A DNA stretch of 64,000 nt from Hydrogenophilales bacterium 16-64-46 (GTDB lineage Bacteria > Pseudomonadota > Gammaproteobacteria > Burkholderiales > Thiobacillaceae): assembly GCA_002281775.1 (NCBI GenBank), contig NCGY01000006.1, positions 1 through 64,000 on the forward strand. The letters run 5' to 3'. Positions 16,271-24,658 of this stretch are shown piece by piece. A program made the position numbers and the translations under genes. Position 1 is the stretch's first letter. Each line of letters starts with the position of its first letter. A model generated the notes under the pieces. That model did no database searches. It was not told where the DNA came from and saw only the letters and a list, made by a program, of their open reading frames with translations.

Positions 16271-18946
16271 ATGACACACGCCGCAGAAAGCCACGCCAGT
16301 GCGACCCTTTCGGGTCGTGAACTGGCGCTGAAGCGCCGGCAGGCCATGGCCTTGCACGGCAAGAACGGGGCCGGCAAGCCGGCCCCGGCGAAAGCGCGCC
16401 CCACGACAGCGAGCTGGAGCGAAGCCGCCCCGGCCGCGCACACTGCGCCGGCTGCCCACATGGCAGCCCCGCAGGCTGACGAGCAGACGCTGATTGCGCA
16501 GTTGCGCAATGCAGCGAACGTCAGCGCCGCGCGTGCACGCCGCGAGGCCCTGTCCCAATCCGGCAAGGCTGCACTGCAAAAAACGGCGGCAACGCGTCCG
16601 AGCGGGCGCGTCCGCCCGACCCAGCAGGCGGCGGTGGCAACAAGCAGCCAGCCGGCGGGTTGTGGTTGTGGCTGTGGCGGGACCAATCCTGCGTGCGGCA
16701 CCGGTGTTGCCCCTGCAGTCGCCGACAGCGAACCCGTTCAGGTTCGTGCCGCCAGGGTGTCCGAACAGGCTACCGGCCGCGCGCTCGCCCGCGCTCGCCG
16801 AGCCGCGCTCGCCCAGGACGGTAAAGCCGGCCTCAAGCGTGTGGCACAGGCGACCAAGATCGCCGCCGCCATGCCGGGTCAGGACTGGCAGGCTGCCATC
16901 ACCAAGGGTGCAACCGGCCGTCAGGTCGCGATGCAGCGTCGTCTGGTCCAGGCGCTCGCCGGTCGCACTGGAGCCACCAGCAGCAAGAATGAGGTCCGTC
17001 CGAGCGGTCGCGTGCGTGCGCGCAACGTCACCGCGCCCGTCAAGGTCGAGGAAGGCCACACGCTGGCGGGTCAGCCCGTCACCGGGACGATGACCGACCG
17101 CAGTCGCAAGGTGACCGGCAACGAGCCGGGTTCCTGCCGGCCTGTCACGGGGACCGAATACGTTGGCACCGAACAATTCGATGCGCTGTGCGACGCCAAG
17201 CGCCCGGCCCCGAATCCTGCCAAGGTGGGGGTGTCCTCGACGCTGCGCGAGCACCGTGTCTCGGGGACAGAAGTGGGTCGTTCGCAAAAGGTCACCGGTG
17301 ACGAGCCCGGTTCCTGCCGCGGCATCACCGGCACCGAATACCTGTCTGCCGAACGCTACGCCGAATTCTGTGCCAGCAAGCCCGCTCCCGCGCCCTCAAA
17401 GGTGGGCCTGACCGAAACCGCCAAGGGCGAAAAGCTCAGCGGCACCCTGGTCGGTCGTTCCGACAAAGTGACCGGTGACGAGCCCGGTTCCGACCGCCAG
17501 CTCACAGGCACCCGCTACATGTCGAACGCGGCTGACACGGCACCGGACAAGGTTGCGGTGACGCATACTGCCAGCGGCAAAAGCGTGACCGGCACGGCCG
17601 TGGGCCATACTTCGAAGATCACCGGTGACGAGCCGGGTGCCTGTCGTGGCATCACCGGCACCGAGTACCTCGCCGCCGAACAGTTCTCGACGGTGTGCAA
17701 TGCGCAGGCACCGGCGCACCCGCGCAAAGTCAGCGTGATGTCCTCGCGCGACAGTGAGACAGTGTCGGGCACCAGCGTGAACCTCGCCGAGAACGTCACC
17801 GGCAACGAATCGGGTTCGTGCCGCAGCATCACCGGCAGCCAGTACTACACGCAATCGGACTTCGCGCCGCTGTGCAAGACCGGCAACACCGGTCCGCGCA
17901 AGGTCAGCGTCATGCCGACGCTTGGTGGCCGTCCGGTCACCGGCACCGAGGTGGCACCCAGCCCAAAATTGTCCGGTGACGAGTCCTACGGGTGCAAACC
18001 CGTCACCGGTATCGACTACATCGGCACGGCGCAACTTGCGGCCGTGTGTGATGCGAGCACCCAGAATGCCGTCTCGCCGGTCGCCAAGGTCGTCGTCGAC
18101 GCTACCTTGCGCGGCCAGGCCGTGACAGGCAGCTATCCCGGCCGCGCCGGCCGTGTGACGGGCAACGAAATGGGGGGCTGTTCTCCCGTTTCGGGCACGC
18201 CGTACATTGGTCGCGGCCAGTTCGAGGCTTTTTGCCCGGCACCGGATTACGACGCCCAGGCTGCACGCGTCCGCCAGTCCGCCGTGATTCCGGCCACCGC
18301 TGTGACGGGCGACCGTCCCGGTGCGGGCGGCTCGGTGATGACCGGCGACGAACGCGGCGCGTGCGAAGTGATTTCCGGTACGCCCTATGTCGGCGTGGAC
18401 AACACCACGAGCCAGTGTGCGACCAGCGGTCGTTTCGTTTCGCGCGCGCGCAACTTCGAGGTGCCGTCCGCTGCGCCTGCACCGATCGATTTCAGCATTG
18501 AATCACCGGCCCGCTATGCGCAACGTCAGCGCTTCAATGAAGTGACTGGCAACTCGTTTGCGGTGGACCGGATTACCGGCCCGGGGAACAAGGCCAGCGG
18601 TCTGATTACCGGCACGCCGGAATTCCGTCATCGCGACGCCGCTTCGGCGGCCGTGGAGCAAGCTGAAACCGTGGCAGCTGCCCGCCGGCTCACCGGTGAA
18701 GGGCGCGAAGCAACGCGCCTCACGGGTGACGCCTGGGACGCTGAAACCCGCGTGACCGGCACGGAGGGTGCGTCTAGCCTGGCGCGCAATTCGTCGCAGC
18801 GTGGCCAGCCGCGCGGTGCGGGCGTGAACGCACAGGTGTTTCGCGAAGTCGAGCGTGTCGAAGTGCCGGAGTCCCGAATTACAGGCTCGGCGGGCAATAC
18901 CGGCAAGGGCGCTGTCGTGACGCTTTCGGGCGGGGCGCGTGGCTAA
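16271..18946 (+). CDS. csoS2: Carboxysome scaffold protein CsoS2
   Basis: An 891-residue, intrinsically disordered repeat protein linking RuBisCO to the shell. N-terminal region (1-250) has four RuBisCO-binding helices, e.g. LALKRRQAMALHGKNG near 17-34, and others near 85-105, 170-188 and 215-235. Middle region (260-655) has seven M repeats with VTGT/ITGTEY and paired Cys; the third, ending TRYMSNAADTAPDK, lacks the usual C-terminal Cys segment. The C-terminal region (657-891) anchors to the shell and ends VVTLSGGARG. ATG 16271 is preferred to GTG 16268. A T5 run at codon 654 may support frameshifting. Confidence 0.95.
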   Translation: MTHAAESHASATLSGRELALKRRQAMALHGKNGAGKPAPAKARPTTASWSEAAPAAHTAPAAHMAAPQADEQTLIAQLRNAANVSAARARREALSQSGKAALQKTAATRPSGRVRPTQQAAVATSSQPAGCGCGCGGTNPACGTGVAPAVADSEPVQVRAARVSEQATGRALARARRAALAQDGKAGLKRVAQATKIAAAMPGQDWQAAITKGATGRQVAMQRRLVQALAGRTGATSSKNEVRPSGRVRARNVTAPVKVEEGHTLAGQPVTGTMTDRSRKVTGNEPGSCRPVTGTEYVGTEQFDALCDAKRPAPNPAKVGVSSTLREHRVSGTEVGRSQKVTGDEPGSCRGITGTEYLSAERYAEFCASKPAPAPSKVGLTETAKGEKLSGTLVGRSDKVTGDEPGSDRQLTGTRYMSNAADTAPDKVAVTHTASGKSVTGTAVGHTSKITGDEPGACRGITGTEYLAAEQFSTVCNAQAPAHPRKVSVMSSRDSETVSGTSVNLAENVTGNESGSCRSITGSQYYTQSDFAPLCKTGNTGPRKVSVMPTLGGRPVTGTEVAPSPKLSGDESYGCKPVTGIDYIGTAQLAAVCDASTQNAVSPVAKVVVDATLRGQAVTGSYPGRAGRVTGNEMGGCSPVSGTPYIGRGQFEAFCPAPDYDAQAARVRQSAVIPATAVTGDRPGAGGSVMTGDERGACEVISGTPYVGVDNTTSQCATSGRFVSRARNFEVPSAAPAPIDFSIESPARYAQRQRFNEVTGNSFAVDRITGPGNKASGLITGTPEFRHRDAASAAVEQAETVAAARRLTGEGREATRLTGDAWDAETRVTGTEGASSLARNSSQRGQPRGAGVNAQVFREVERVEVPESRITGSAGNTGKGAVVTLSGGARG
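18226..18236 (+). promoter_or_regulatory. Possible -1 frameshift site in csoS2
   Basis: GGCTTTTTGCC lies at the border of the M repeats and C-terminal region. A -1 slip would enter a frame open to TGA 18499-18501, giving a product of roughly 740 residues without the C-terminal domain. Halothiobacillus CsoS2 is made as two isoforms by -1 frameshifting; whether this run is the equivalent site is inference. Confidence 0.35.
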
Positions 18947-18964
18947 ACGCGACAGTATCCAGTC

Positions 18965-20515
18965 ATGAACACGCGTAAACGTCTCGTAGCGATGCGACAA
19001 GCCCAGGCCCGTGAAGCCGGCTCGGCCGCGCCCGCCGCTAGCATGCGGGCAGCTGCCGAAATCGGCAGCCTGGCCAACCCGGCGTGCAGCCTGGGCGCGG
19101 GCCAGCGTTGTGAGCACGCACTGGTCGACGCCGAACTGAATCGCCGCCTCTACGAATACGAGCAGGCCGTGCGCGGACGTTTTTCACGCATCGTCGGTGC
19201 GCTGAAGGAGATTTCCGCCCACCAGCACGACCATGACTTTGCCGAGCGCGCGCAACGTCTGGCCCTGGACCGGATGGGGTATGCGCTGCCTCAGGGCTTG
19301 CTGGACAACGCCTGGGTCTCCGGGCTCGACATGAAGGCGCTGCACTCGCACTGCATTTTCGAGAGCTTCCGTACCAGCGTCAGCGCCACGCCGGATGATC
19401 AGGCCCACTGGCTCGAGCGGATGCCACTCACGGCACAATTATTCGCCGACTGCGGCTATCACACCGTGGACGTGAGCCCGTGTGCGGATGGACGCCTGCA
19501 GGGCCTGCTGCCCTTCGTCTTCCGCATGGCCCCCAACAGCAATGTGTACGTCAAGGCCTACGCCGGTGCCATGTTCGACGTCGAAGCCGACGTGGTCGAC
19601 TGGAGCCATCGCGAACTCGAGCGCCTGTCCGGCGCAATTCCCGGTGGCGAGACGCAGAACTATCTCAAGATCGCGGTCTACCACTACAGCAGCTCGCACG
19701 CCTGCGACCAGGGCTGCGCCGCGCACGGCAGCAACGACAAGCTGGCGACCGAATCTGCGCTCGCGCGTCTCAATCAACTGCGCGAGGCCGTGGAAAACAC
19801 CTACGGTGTGGGTGCCGCCCCGGATGTGCTGCTGGTCGGTCTCGATACCGATATCGACGCCCTGCGCATTCATCTGCCGGACGCAAACGGCGAGGTGAAT
19901 GCCTACCGTTACGTCGATACTGCTGCGCTCTACCGCGACACGCTGGGCATGAGCCGCGAAGCCGCACGGGCGAAGATCGCAGCCGCGCTGGCCACGGCCG
20001 AAGCGGCGGATGGCTGGGCCGAAGGCCAGGGCAAAATGGCGGACGGCATGTGGAAGCTGGTGCTGGCGCTGGTCGAGGCGAATTTTTCGCAGATCGAATA
20101 CGTCATCCAGCATCACGCCGGCCGCTACGCCGTGATCGGGCATGATGAAGAATTCATCTGCGCCGGCGAGGCGATGAGCGAATTGCAGCTGCGCAACCTG
20201 TTCTACTTCGCGCATCTCGATACGGTCGAGGAAGGCGCGGCCGACATGGACGTGGGGATCAAGATTTTCACCGGCCTCAACATCCGCCATGGTCTGCCGG
20301 TGCCGGTGCTGGTGCATTTCCATTATTCCTCGCGCGTGCCGGGCGCGCGCGACCGCGCGGTGTTGCGTGCAAAACGGGTCAAGGCGGCTATTGAAGCGCG
20401 TTTCCCGGCACTGGCCGCGCAGGGTTTGTTGAATTGCCGCATGGCGGTGTCAGACCGCGACGGCAGCGAGCGTTGCGCGGTGGTCGAAGACGCCGTCACG
20501 GACGCGGGACATTGA
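18965..20515 (+). CDS. csoSCA: Carboxysomal carbonic anhydrase CsoSCA (CsoS3)
   Basis: A 516-residue divergent beta-class carbonic anhydrase that converts bicarbonate to CO2 inside the carboxysome. Active-site residues fall at Cys173, Asp175 and Arg177 (SPCADGRL), His240 (AVYHYSSSH) and Cys251 (DQGCAAHG); Cys173-X-Asp-X-Arg and the 11-residue His-Cys spacing match the Halothiobacillus enzyme. The N-terminal 45 residues (MNTRKRLVAMRQAQ...) form the disordered part that in relatives binds RuBisCO. It lies 18 bp after csoS2 and 10 bp before csoS4A. Confidence 0.96.
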   Translation: MNTRKRLVAMRQAQAREAGSAAPAASMRAAAEIGSLANPACSLGAGQRCEHALVDAELNRRLYEYEQAVRGRFSRIVGALKEISAHQHDHDFAERAQRLALDRMGYALPQGLLDNAWVSGLDMKALHSHCIFESFRTSVSATPDDQAHWLERMPLTAQLFADCGYHTVDVSPCADGRLQGLLPFVFRMAPNSNVYVKAYAGAMFDVEADVVDWSHRELERLSGAIPGGETQNYLKIAVYHYSSSHACDQGCAAHGSNDKLATESALARLNQLREAVENTYGVGAAPDVLLVGLDTDIDALRIHLPDANGEVNAYRYVDTAALYRDTLGMSREAARAKIAAALATAEAADGWAEGQGKMADGMWKLVLALVEANFSQIEYVIQHHAGRYAVIGHDEEFICAGEAMSELQLRNLFYFAHLDTVEEGAADMDVGIKIFTGLNIRHGLPVPVLVHFHYSSRVPGARDRAVLRAKRVKAAIEARFPALAAQGLLNCRMAVSDRDGSERCAVVEDAVTDAGH

Positions 20516-20525
20516 GGAGCTTTCG

Positions 20526-20786
20526 ATGAGAATCATGCGCGTCGAGAAAACCCTGGTGTCGACCAACCGGCTCGACCAGTTCGGCCACAAGCCGTTGCTG
20601 GTCGTGCAGGAAAAAATCGGCGGCACGCGTGCCGTGGCGGTCGACGCGGTTGGCTGCATCCCGGGTGACTGGGTGATCTGCGTCAGCTCCTCGGCCGCGC
20701 GCGAGGCCGCAGGGAGCCGCGAGTTTCCGTCCGACCTCACCATCGTCGGCATCATCGACCACTGGAATGCCGAGGAGTCAGTCTGA
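20526..20786 (+). CDS. csoS4A: Carboxysome pentameric vertex protein CsoS4A
   Basis: An 86-residue bacterial-microcompartment vertex (CcmL/EutN fold) protein that forms pentamers closing shell corners. It begins MRIMRVEKTLVSTNRL and has the conserved GCIPGDWVICVSSSAARE and LTIVGIIDHW segments. A GAGG sequence at 20514-20517 precedes ATG 20526. The stop shares one base with the csoS4B start (TGATG). Confidence 0.95.
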   Translation: MRIMRVEKTLVSTNRLDQFGHKPLLVVQEKIGGTRAVAVDAVGCIPGDWVICVSSSAAREAAGSREFPSDLTIVGIIDHWNAEESV

Positions 20787-21031
20787 TGGAAATCATGCGC
20801 GTCCGGGGTGATCTGGTCTGTACGCGGCGAGTACCCGGCCTTCAGGCCGCCTCGCTGCGCGTGCTGGAGAACAACAAGGGCGGGCTGCTGGTGGCGACCG
20901 ATCCGGTCGGCGTGCCGGCAGGCAAATGGGTATTCACCAACGTGGGCAGTGCGGCACGTCTGGCGATGCCGGATGTAAAGGTAATGACCGATCTCACCAT
21001 CTGCGGAATCATCGACAACTGGGATGCGTGA
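20786..21031 (+). CDS. csoS4B: Carboxysome pentameric vertex protein CsoS4B
   Basis: An 81-residue paralogue of CsoS4A: MEIMRVRGDLVCTRRVPGL, DPVGVPAGKWVFTNVGSAAR and LTICGIIDNWDA. The two pentamers occupy shell vertices and are needed for a gas-tight shell. Translation is coupled to csoS4A by the TGATG overlap. A small CGGTAC/GTACCG hairpin at 21034-21049 follows the stop, before the csoS1 genes. Confidence 0.95.
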   Translation: MEIMRVRGDLVCTRRVPGLQAASLRVLENNKGGLLVATDPVGVPAGKWVFTNVGSAARLAMPDVKVMTDLTICGIIDNWDA

Positions 21032-21145
21032 GACGGTACAGGAGTACCGCTCGAACTGAGCAACATGGCGGCCGCGCAGCGGGCGCTGGCGCGGTAAGGC
21101 AAGGCAAGTTTTCGTTATTAACTGGAACTGAAAAGGAGTACTGAA

Positions 21146-21349
21146 ATGGCTGAACGTATGGGTATTGCCCTGGGTATGATCGAAACCCGTGGTCTGGTTC
21201 CCGCGATTGAAGCGGCGGACGCGATGACCAAGGCGGCTGAAGTTCGTCTGATTGGCCGTCAATTTGTCGGCGGCCTGGTTGCGGCGCACATCATCGCCCG
21301 CGTCCACAGCGAAGTCGAAGGCATTCTGCCGACCGCCCCCCAGGCCTGA
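21146..21349 (+). pseudogene. csoS1: csoS1 copy 1 with an in-frame 31-codon deletion
   Basis: The 67-residue product equals the hexameric BMC-domain shell protein CsoS1 at both ends ([19 protein letters not shown]... and ...[10 protein letters not shown]) but jumps from QFVGG directly to [10 protein letters not shown]. Compared with the intact copy at 21383, residues [10 protein letters not shown] through RVGDG are missing (93 bp). The lost part covers a central strand and the second helix, so the protein should not fold as a BMC hexamer. The ribosome site AAAAGGAG is intact. It could be a real deletion or an assembly collapse among near-identical copies. Confidence 0.75.
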
Positions 21350-21382
21350 GCCTGATTTTCAATTTTCATTAGGAGTAACAAC

Positions 21383-21679
21383 ATGGCAAGCGTGACTGGT
21401 ATTGCACTCGGCATGATCGAAACCCGTGGTCTGGTTCCCGCGATTGAAGCGGCAGACGCGATGACCAAGGCGGCTGAAGTTCGTCTGGTGGGTCGTCAGT
21501 TTGTCGGCGGCGGCTATGTGACCGTTCTGGTCCGTGGCGAAACCGGTGCGGTGAACGCAGCGGTTCGCGCCGGTGCCGATGCGTGCGAACGCGTGGGTGA
21601 CGGTCTGGTTGCGGCGCACATCATCGCCCGCGTCCACAGCGAAGTCGAAGGCATTCTGCCTGCCGCTCCCACGGCTTGA
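21383..21679 (+). CDS. csoS1: Carboxysome hexameric shell protein CsoS1 (intact copy)
   Basis: A 98-residue single-BMC-domain protein, the main facet tile of the shell; hexamers form sheets with a central pore for bicarbonate and RuBP. It begins [19 protein letters not shown], has [20 protein letters not shown] with the KAAEV/QFVGGG pore region, and ends [10 protein letters not shown]. Ribosome site TTAGGAG precedes ATG 21383. It is the only complete one of three consecutive csoS1 genes here, although alpha-carboxysome operons commonly have two or three intact copies. Confidence 0.96.
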   Translation: MASVTGIALGMIETRGLVPAIEAADAMTKAAEVRLVGRQFVGGGYVTVLVRGETGAVNAAVRAGADACERVGDGLVAAHIIARVHSEVEGILPAAPTA

Positions 21680-21747
21680 TCGGCTCGGCGCTTAAGTAGA
21701 ACGAGTGGGGCAGATCGCCTCCCTCACTGTTGATTGGAGAAACACAA

Positions 21748-22037
21748 ATGGCTAGCGTGAGTGGTATTGCCCTGGGCATGATCGAAACCCGTGGTCTGGT
21801 TCCCGCGATTGAAGCGGCGGACGCGATGACCAAGGCGGCTGAAGTTCGTCTGATTGGCCGTCAATTTGTCGGCGGCCGGTTCGCGCCGGTGCCGATGCGT
21901 GCGAACGCGTGGGCGACGGTCTGGTTGCGGCGCACATCATCGCCCGCGTCCACAGCGAAGTCGAAGGCATCCTGCCGACCCAACCCGATGCGTCGGGTGG
22001 CGGTCGCGATGCTGAAATCACGATGACCCAGAGCTGA
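21748..22037 (+). pseudogene. csoS1: csoS1 copy 3 with a 49-bp frameshifting deletion
   Basis: The gene starts [19 protein letters not shown] and is nearly identical to copy 2 through QFVGG, then loses 49 bp relative to 21512-21560 and shifts frame, reading [12 protein letters not shown]... to a stop at 22026. In the restored frame the sequence continues [13 protein letters not shown]...GILPTQPDASGGGRDAEITMTQS to TGA 22037, i.e. an extended C-terminus as in CsoS1B-type proteins. So the ancestral gene encoded a longer paralogue. Its left deletion breakpoint is the same as in copy 1. Confidence 0.8.
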
Positions 22038-22060
22038 CCGGCTCGGGACCGGGAGCGGGC

Positions 22061-22495
22061 ATGAGCGTCGATCCGCGTACGCTGGGCTGGCTCGCACGCG
22101 CGCTCACCCACGAAATGAGCGCGGTGCAGCAGTACCTCGCCCAGAGCGTGCTGGCCAGACTGTGGGGCGATGAAAAACTCGCGGTCGAACTACGCCACGA
22201 GGCTATCGAGGAACTGGGCCACGCCGAACGTCTGATGGAATCGCTGATCAAGCTGGGGGTTGCGCCTTCTGCCGGCAACCTGCCGCCGTCGCGCCTCGGC
22301 CGCACGGCCGAGGCCCTGCTGGCGGCTGACCACCAGCTTGAAAGCGATGCGGTGCGCCTGTATCGGCAGGCCCTGGCGCACGCCGAACGGATGCGTGACA
22401 GCGAAGCCACCCAGCTTTTCGCCGACATCCTGCGCGAAGAGATGGAACATGTGGCGGCGCTGGACCACATGGGGGCAGGAGAGCTCAATGCTTGA
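22061..22495 (+). CDS. Carboxysome-operon ferritin-like protein
   Basis: A 144-residue four-helix ferritin-like protein. Candidate diiron ligands are seen in LTHEMSAVQQY (Glu18), HEAIEELGHAERL (Glu and ExxH) and REEMEHVAALDH, as in bacterioferritin-like proteins. Genes of this type often follow csoS1 in alpha-carboxysome operons; their role (iron handling or shell association) is not settled. It overlaps the next gene by 8 bp, so translation is probably coupled. Confidence 0.87.
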   Translation: MSVDPRTLGWLARALTHEMSAVQQYLAQSVLARLWGDEKLAVELRHEAIEELGHAERLMESLIKLGVAPSAGNLPPSRLGRTAEALLAADHQLESDAVRLYRQALAHAERMRDSEATQLFADILREEMEHVAALDHMGAGELNA

Positions 22496-22751
22496 AACAC
22501 CTCCGGGTTGGGAAGCGCGCGGCAAACCGCCGATTCTGTTCCGGCGGTTTACGTTCGCCGCCTATGGCGAGACGCGTGCCTTCCTCGACGCCTTGGCAGC
22601 CCTTTCGGAAGAAACCGGCATCCATCCGCAGAACATCAACTTCGGGACGACCTACGCCAACGTCACGCTGGAAGCAGCAGACGGCGTGGACTTGACCGAG
22701 GCTGACGCTGCGTTTGCACGCCGGGTCGATGCGCTTGTCAGGAGTGCCTGA
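22488..22751 (+). CDS. Alpha-carboxysome RuBisCO assembly factor acRAF
   Basis: An 87-residue protein of the pterin-4a-carbinolamine dehydratase (PCD) fold: ILFRRFTFAAYGETRAFLDAL, EETGIHPQNINFGTTYANVTL and ARRVDALV. The canonical PCD catalytic histidine pattern is not obvious (HPQNINFG replaces the usual HHP motif), in line with acRAF, a PCD-like chaperone that helps RuBisCO assemble. Start ATG 22488 lies in the end of the ferritin-like gene; its stop is 1 bp before mcdA. Confidence 0.88.
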   Translation: MLETPPGWEARGKPPILFRRFTFAAYGETRAFLDALAALSEETGIHPQNINFGTTYANVTLEAADGVDLTEADAAFARRVDALVRSA

Positions 22752-22752
22752 C

Positions 22753-23385
22753 ATGGCCACCCGGATCATCGCGGTCATCAACCAGAAGGGCGGCGCAGGT
22801 AAAACCACGCTGACCATGAATCTGGCAGCCGGGCTGGTGCAACGCGGCGAAACCGTCGTCGTCGACCTCGACCCGCAGGGTTCCGCCCTGCAGTGGGCCA
22901 GTTCCGGCGCGACAGCTTTCCCTGCCACGGTCAAAACCCTGAGCGGGCGCTGGGATGCGGCGGAACTGAAAAAGACCTTCAAGGCCTATCGGTATGTGGT
23001 GCTGGATTGCCCGCCTTCGATCGACGCGCACGGTCCGCAAGCTGCCATGCGGGCCTGCGATCTGGCGCTGATTCCGGTATTGCCCTCTCCTGTGGACCTG
23101 TGGGCCAGCCTCAAGCTGCCCGAGGAAATCGCCGAGGCGAAAAAACGCAATCCCGGCCTCAAGGCCTATCTGGTGTTGAACCAGCTTGAGCCGAAGAGTG
23201 CGTTGTCGGTCGCGATGCATGACGCGCTGGCCGAATTCGGCCTGCCCGTACTCGATGCAGGCATACGGCGTCGCGCCATCTATAGGGCGGCCGCGCTCGA
23301 AGGGGCGGCGGTTTACCAGTTGGGTAGTCGCGGTGCCGCCGCCGTCGCTGAAATCGAAGCCATAATCAATGAGGTGATCGCATGA
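22753..23385 (+). CDS. mcdA: McdA, ParA-type ATPase positioning carboxysomes
   Basis: A 210-residue ParA/MinD ATPase that forms gradients on the nucleoid to space carboxysomes. It begins [19 protein letters not shown] with a deviant Walker A (KGGAGKT), followed by [14 protein letters not shown] (Walker A') and [10 protein letters not shown] (Walker B). Start at ATG 22753, just after the acRAF stop; an upstream in-frame ATG would overlap acRAF. It overlaps mcdB by four bases (ATGA), making a McdAB pair. Confidence 0.92.
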   Translation: MATRIIAVINQKGGAGKTTLTMNLAAGLVQRGETVVVDLDPQGSALQWASSGATAFPATVKTLSGRWDAAELKKTFKAYRYVVLDCPPSIDAHGPQAAMRACDLALIPVLPSPVDLWASLKLPEEIAEAKKRNPGLKAYLVLNQLEPKSALSVAMHDALAEFGLPVLDAGIRRRAIYRAAALEGAAVYQLGSRGAAAVAEIEAIINEVIA

Positions 23386-23654
23386 CCACGATGAAAGACA
23401 AACTTGCCGCCAGCGTCCGCCAGGCCAAATCAGCCCAGCAAGCCGGCACCAAAAAGCCTGCCCAGCCTGCCGCCAAGCGCGCGGCAGCCACCAGCAAGGT
23501 TGCCGCCAAGCCGGCTGCTGCGTCGAAACCAGTCGCACCCAAAGCCGCACCGGCCGCCAAGCCGGCGGCCAAACCTGCTGCGCCCGGTGTTCATGCCGGT
23601 GGTATTCCGGATTCCACCACCACGCTGCACCCGCAGCGTGTCTGGCCGGACTGA
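23382..23654 (+). CDS. mcdB: McdB, small disordered carboxysome-adaptor protein
   Basis: A 90-residue, Lys/Ala/Pro-rich low-complexity protein, highly basic, with almost no hydrophobic core. The C-terminus [12 protein letters not shown] carries the conserved Trp seen at the end of alpha-McdB proteins. McdB sits on carboxysomes, stimulates McdA ATPase and can phase-separate. Recognition here rests on position directly after mcdA, composition and the terminal motif rather than on broad similarity. Confidence 0.85.
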   Translation: MTTMKDKLAASVRQAKSAQQAGTKKPAQPAAKRAAATSKVAAKPAAASKPVAPKAAPAAKPAAKPAAPGVHAGGIPDSTTTLHPQRVWPD

Positions 23655-23671
23655 CAAACAAAGGAAGCCCC

Positions 23672-24583
23672 ATGCGTAACGATCCCTTCATGCGCACCTA
23701 CTCGCCCCGCCAGGAAGCGCTTGCCCGCGCCAGCGCACAACAGCGCCCGACCGCTGCCGTGCGTCCCGCCTCGGACACCGGAAGTGCCCTGCTGGAGGCA
23801 TATCGTGTCAAGAAAGAGCCGTACTACCGCGCAGTGGCCGACGAAGTCGAGCTATACGAAGCGGCGTATTCCGTGCGCATGCCGGTGATGCTGAAGGGCC
23901 CGACCGGCTGCGGCAAGACGCGTTTTGTCGAATATATGGCCTGGAGGCTGGGTAAGCCGCTGATCACCGTGGCGTGTAACGAAGACATGACCGCATCCGA
24001 CCTGGTCGGACGTTTCCTGCTCGATGCCAACGGCACCCGCTGGCAGGACGGCCCGCTGGCTGTCGCCGCCCGTCACGGCGCGATCTGCTATCTGGACGAA
24101 GTCGTCGAAGCGCGCCAGGACACCACCGTGGTGATCCACCCGCTGACCGACGCCCGTCGCCAGCTGCCGCTGGAAAAGAAGGGCGAGATGATCGAAGCGC
24201 ACCCGGATTTCCAGATTGTCATTTCGTACAACCCCGGCTATCAGAGCCTGATGAAGGATCTGAAGCAATCGACGAAGCAGCGTTTCGGCGCGCTCGATTT
24301 CAATTACCCCGAACACGAAGTCGAGGCCGAGATCGTCGCCCACGAATCAGGCGTGTCGCTGGAGATCGCGAAGAACCTGGTGCACATCGGCGAGCGCGCG
24401 CGCAACCTCAAGGGCCACGGCCTCGACGAGGGCCTGTCGACGCGGATGCTGATCTACGCCGGCTCGCTGATCGCCAAGGGCGTGCCGGCATTGGGCGCCT
24501 GCCGCATGGCGCTGGTGCGGCCGATTACCGACGATCCGGACATGCGCGACGCGCTGGATTCGGCGGTCACCACCTACTTCTGA
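23672..24583 (+). CDS. cbbQ: RuBisCO activase AAA+ subunit CbbQ
   Basis: A 303-residue MoxR-group AAA+ ATPase. Walker [11 protein letters not shown] is near residue 73, Walker B is [11 protein letters not shown] near 134, and VISYNPGYQ provides sensor-like residues. CbbQ hexamers bind one CbbO and remodel inhibited RuBisCO. It carries a longer N-terminal extension (about 35 residues) than short CbbQ proteins, as seen in carboxysomal types. AAAGGAAG precedes ATG 23672. The partner cbbO follows after 75 bp. Confidence 0.95.
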   Translation: MRNDPFMRTYSPRQEALARASAQQRPTAAVRPASDTGSALLEAYRVKKEPYYRAVADEVELYEAAYSVRMPVMLKGPTGCGKTRFVEYMAWRLGKPLITVACNEDMTASDLVGRFLLDANGTRWQDGPLAVAARHGAICYLDEVVEARQDTTVVIHPLTDARRQLPLEKKGEMIEAHPDFQIVISYNPGYQSLMKDLKQSTKQRFGALDFNYPEHEVEAEIVAHESGVSLEIAKNLVHIGERARNLKGHGLDEGLSTRMLIYAGSLIAKGVPALGACRMALVRPITDDPDMRDALDSAVTTYF

Positions 24584-24658
24584 TTGCTCGGGTGGCGCGC
24601 GCGTGGGCCATGAATACCATGGCCGCCGCCGCTTACGCCAGACCCCTGACCACGCCCC

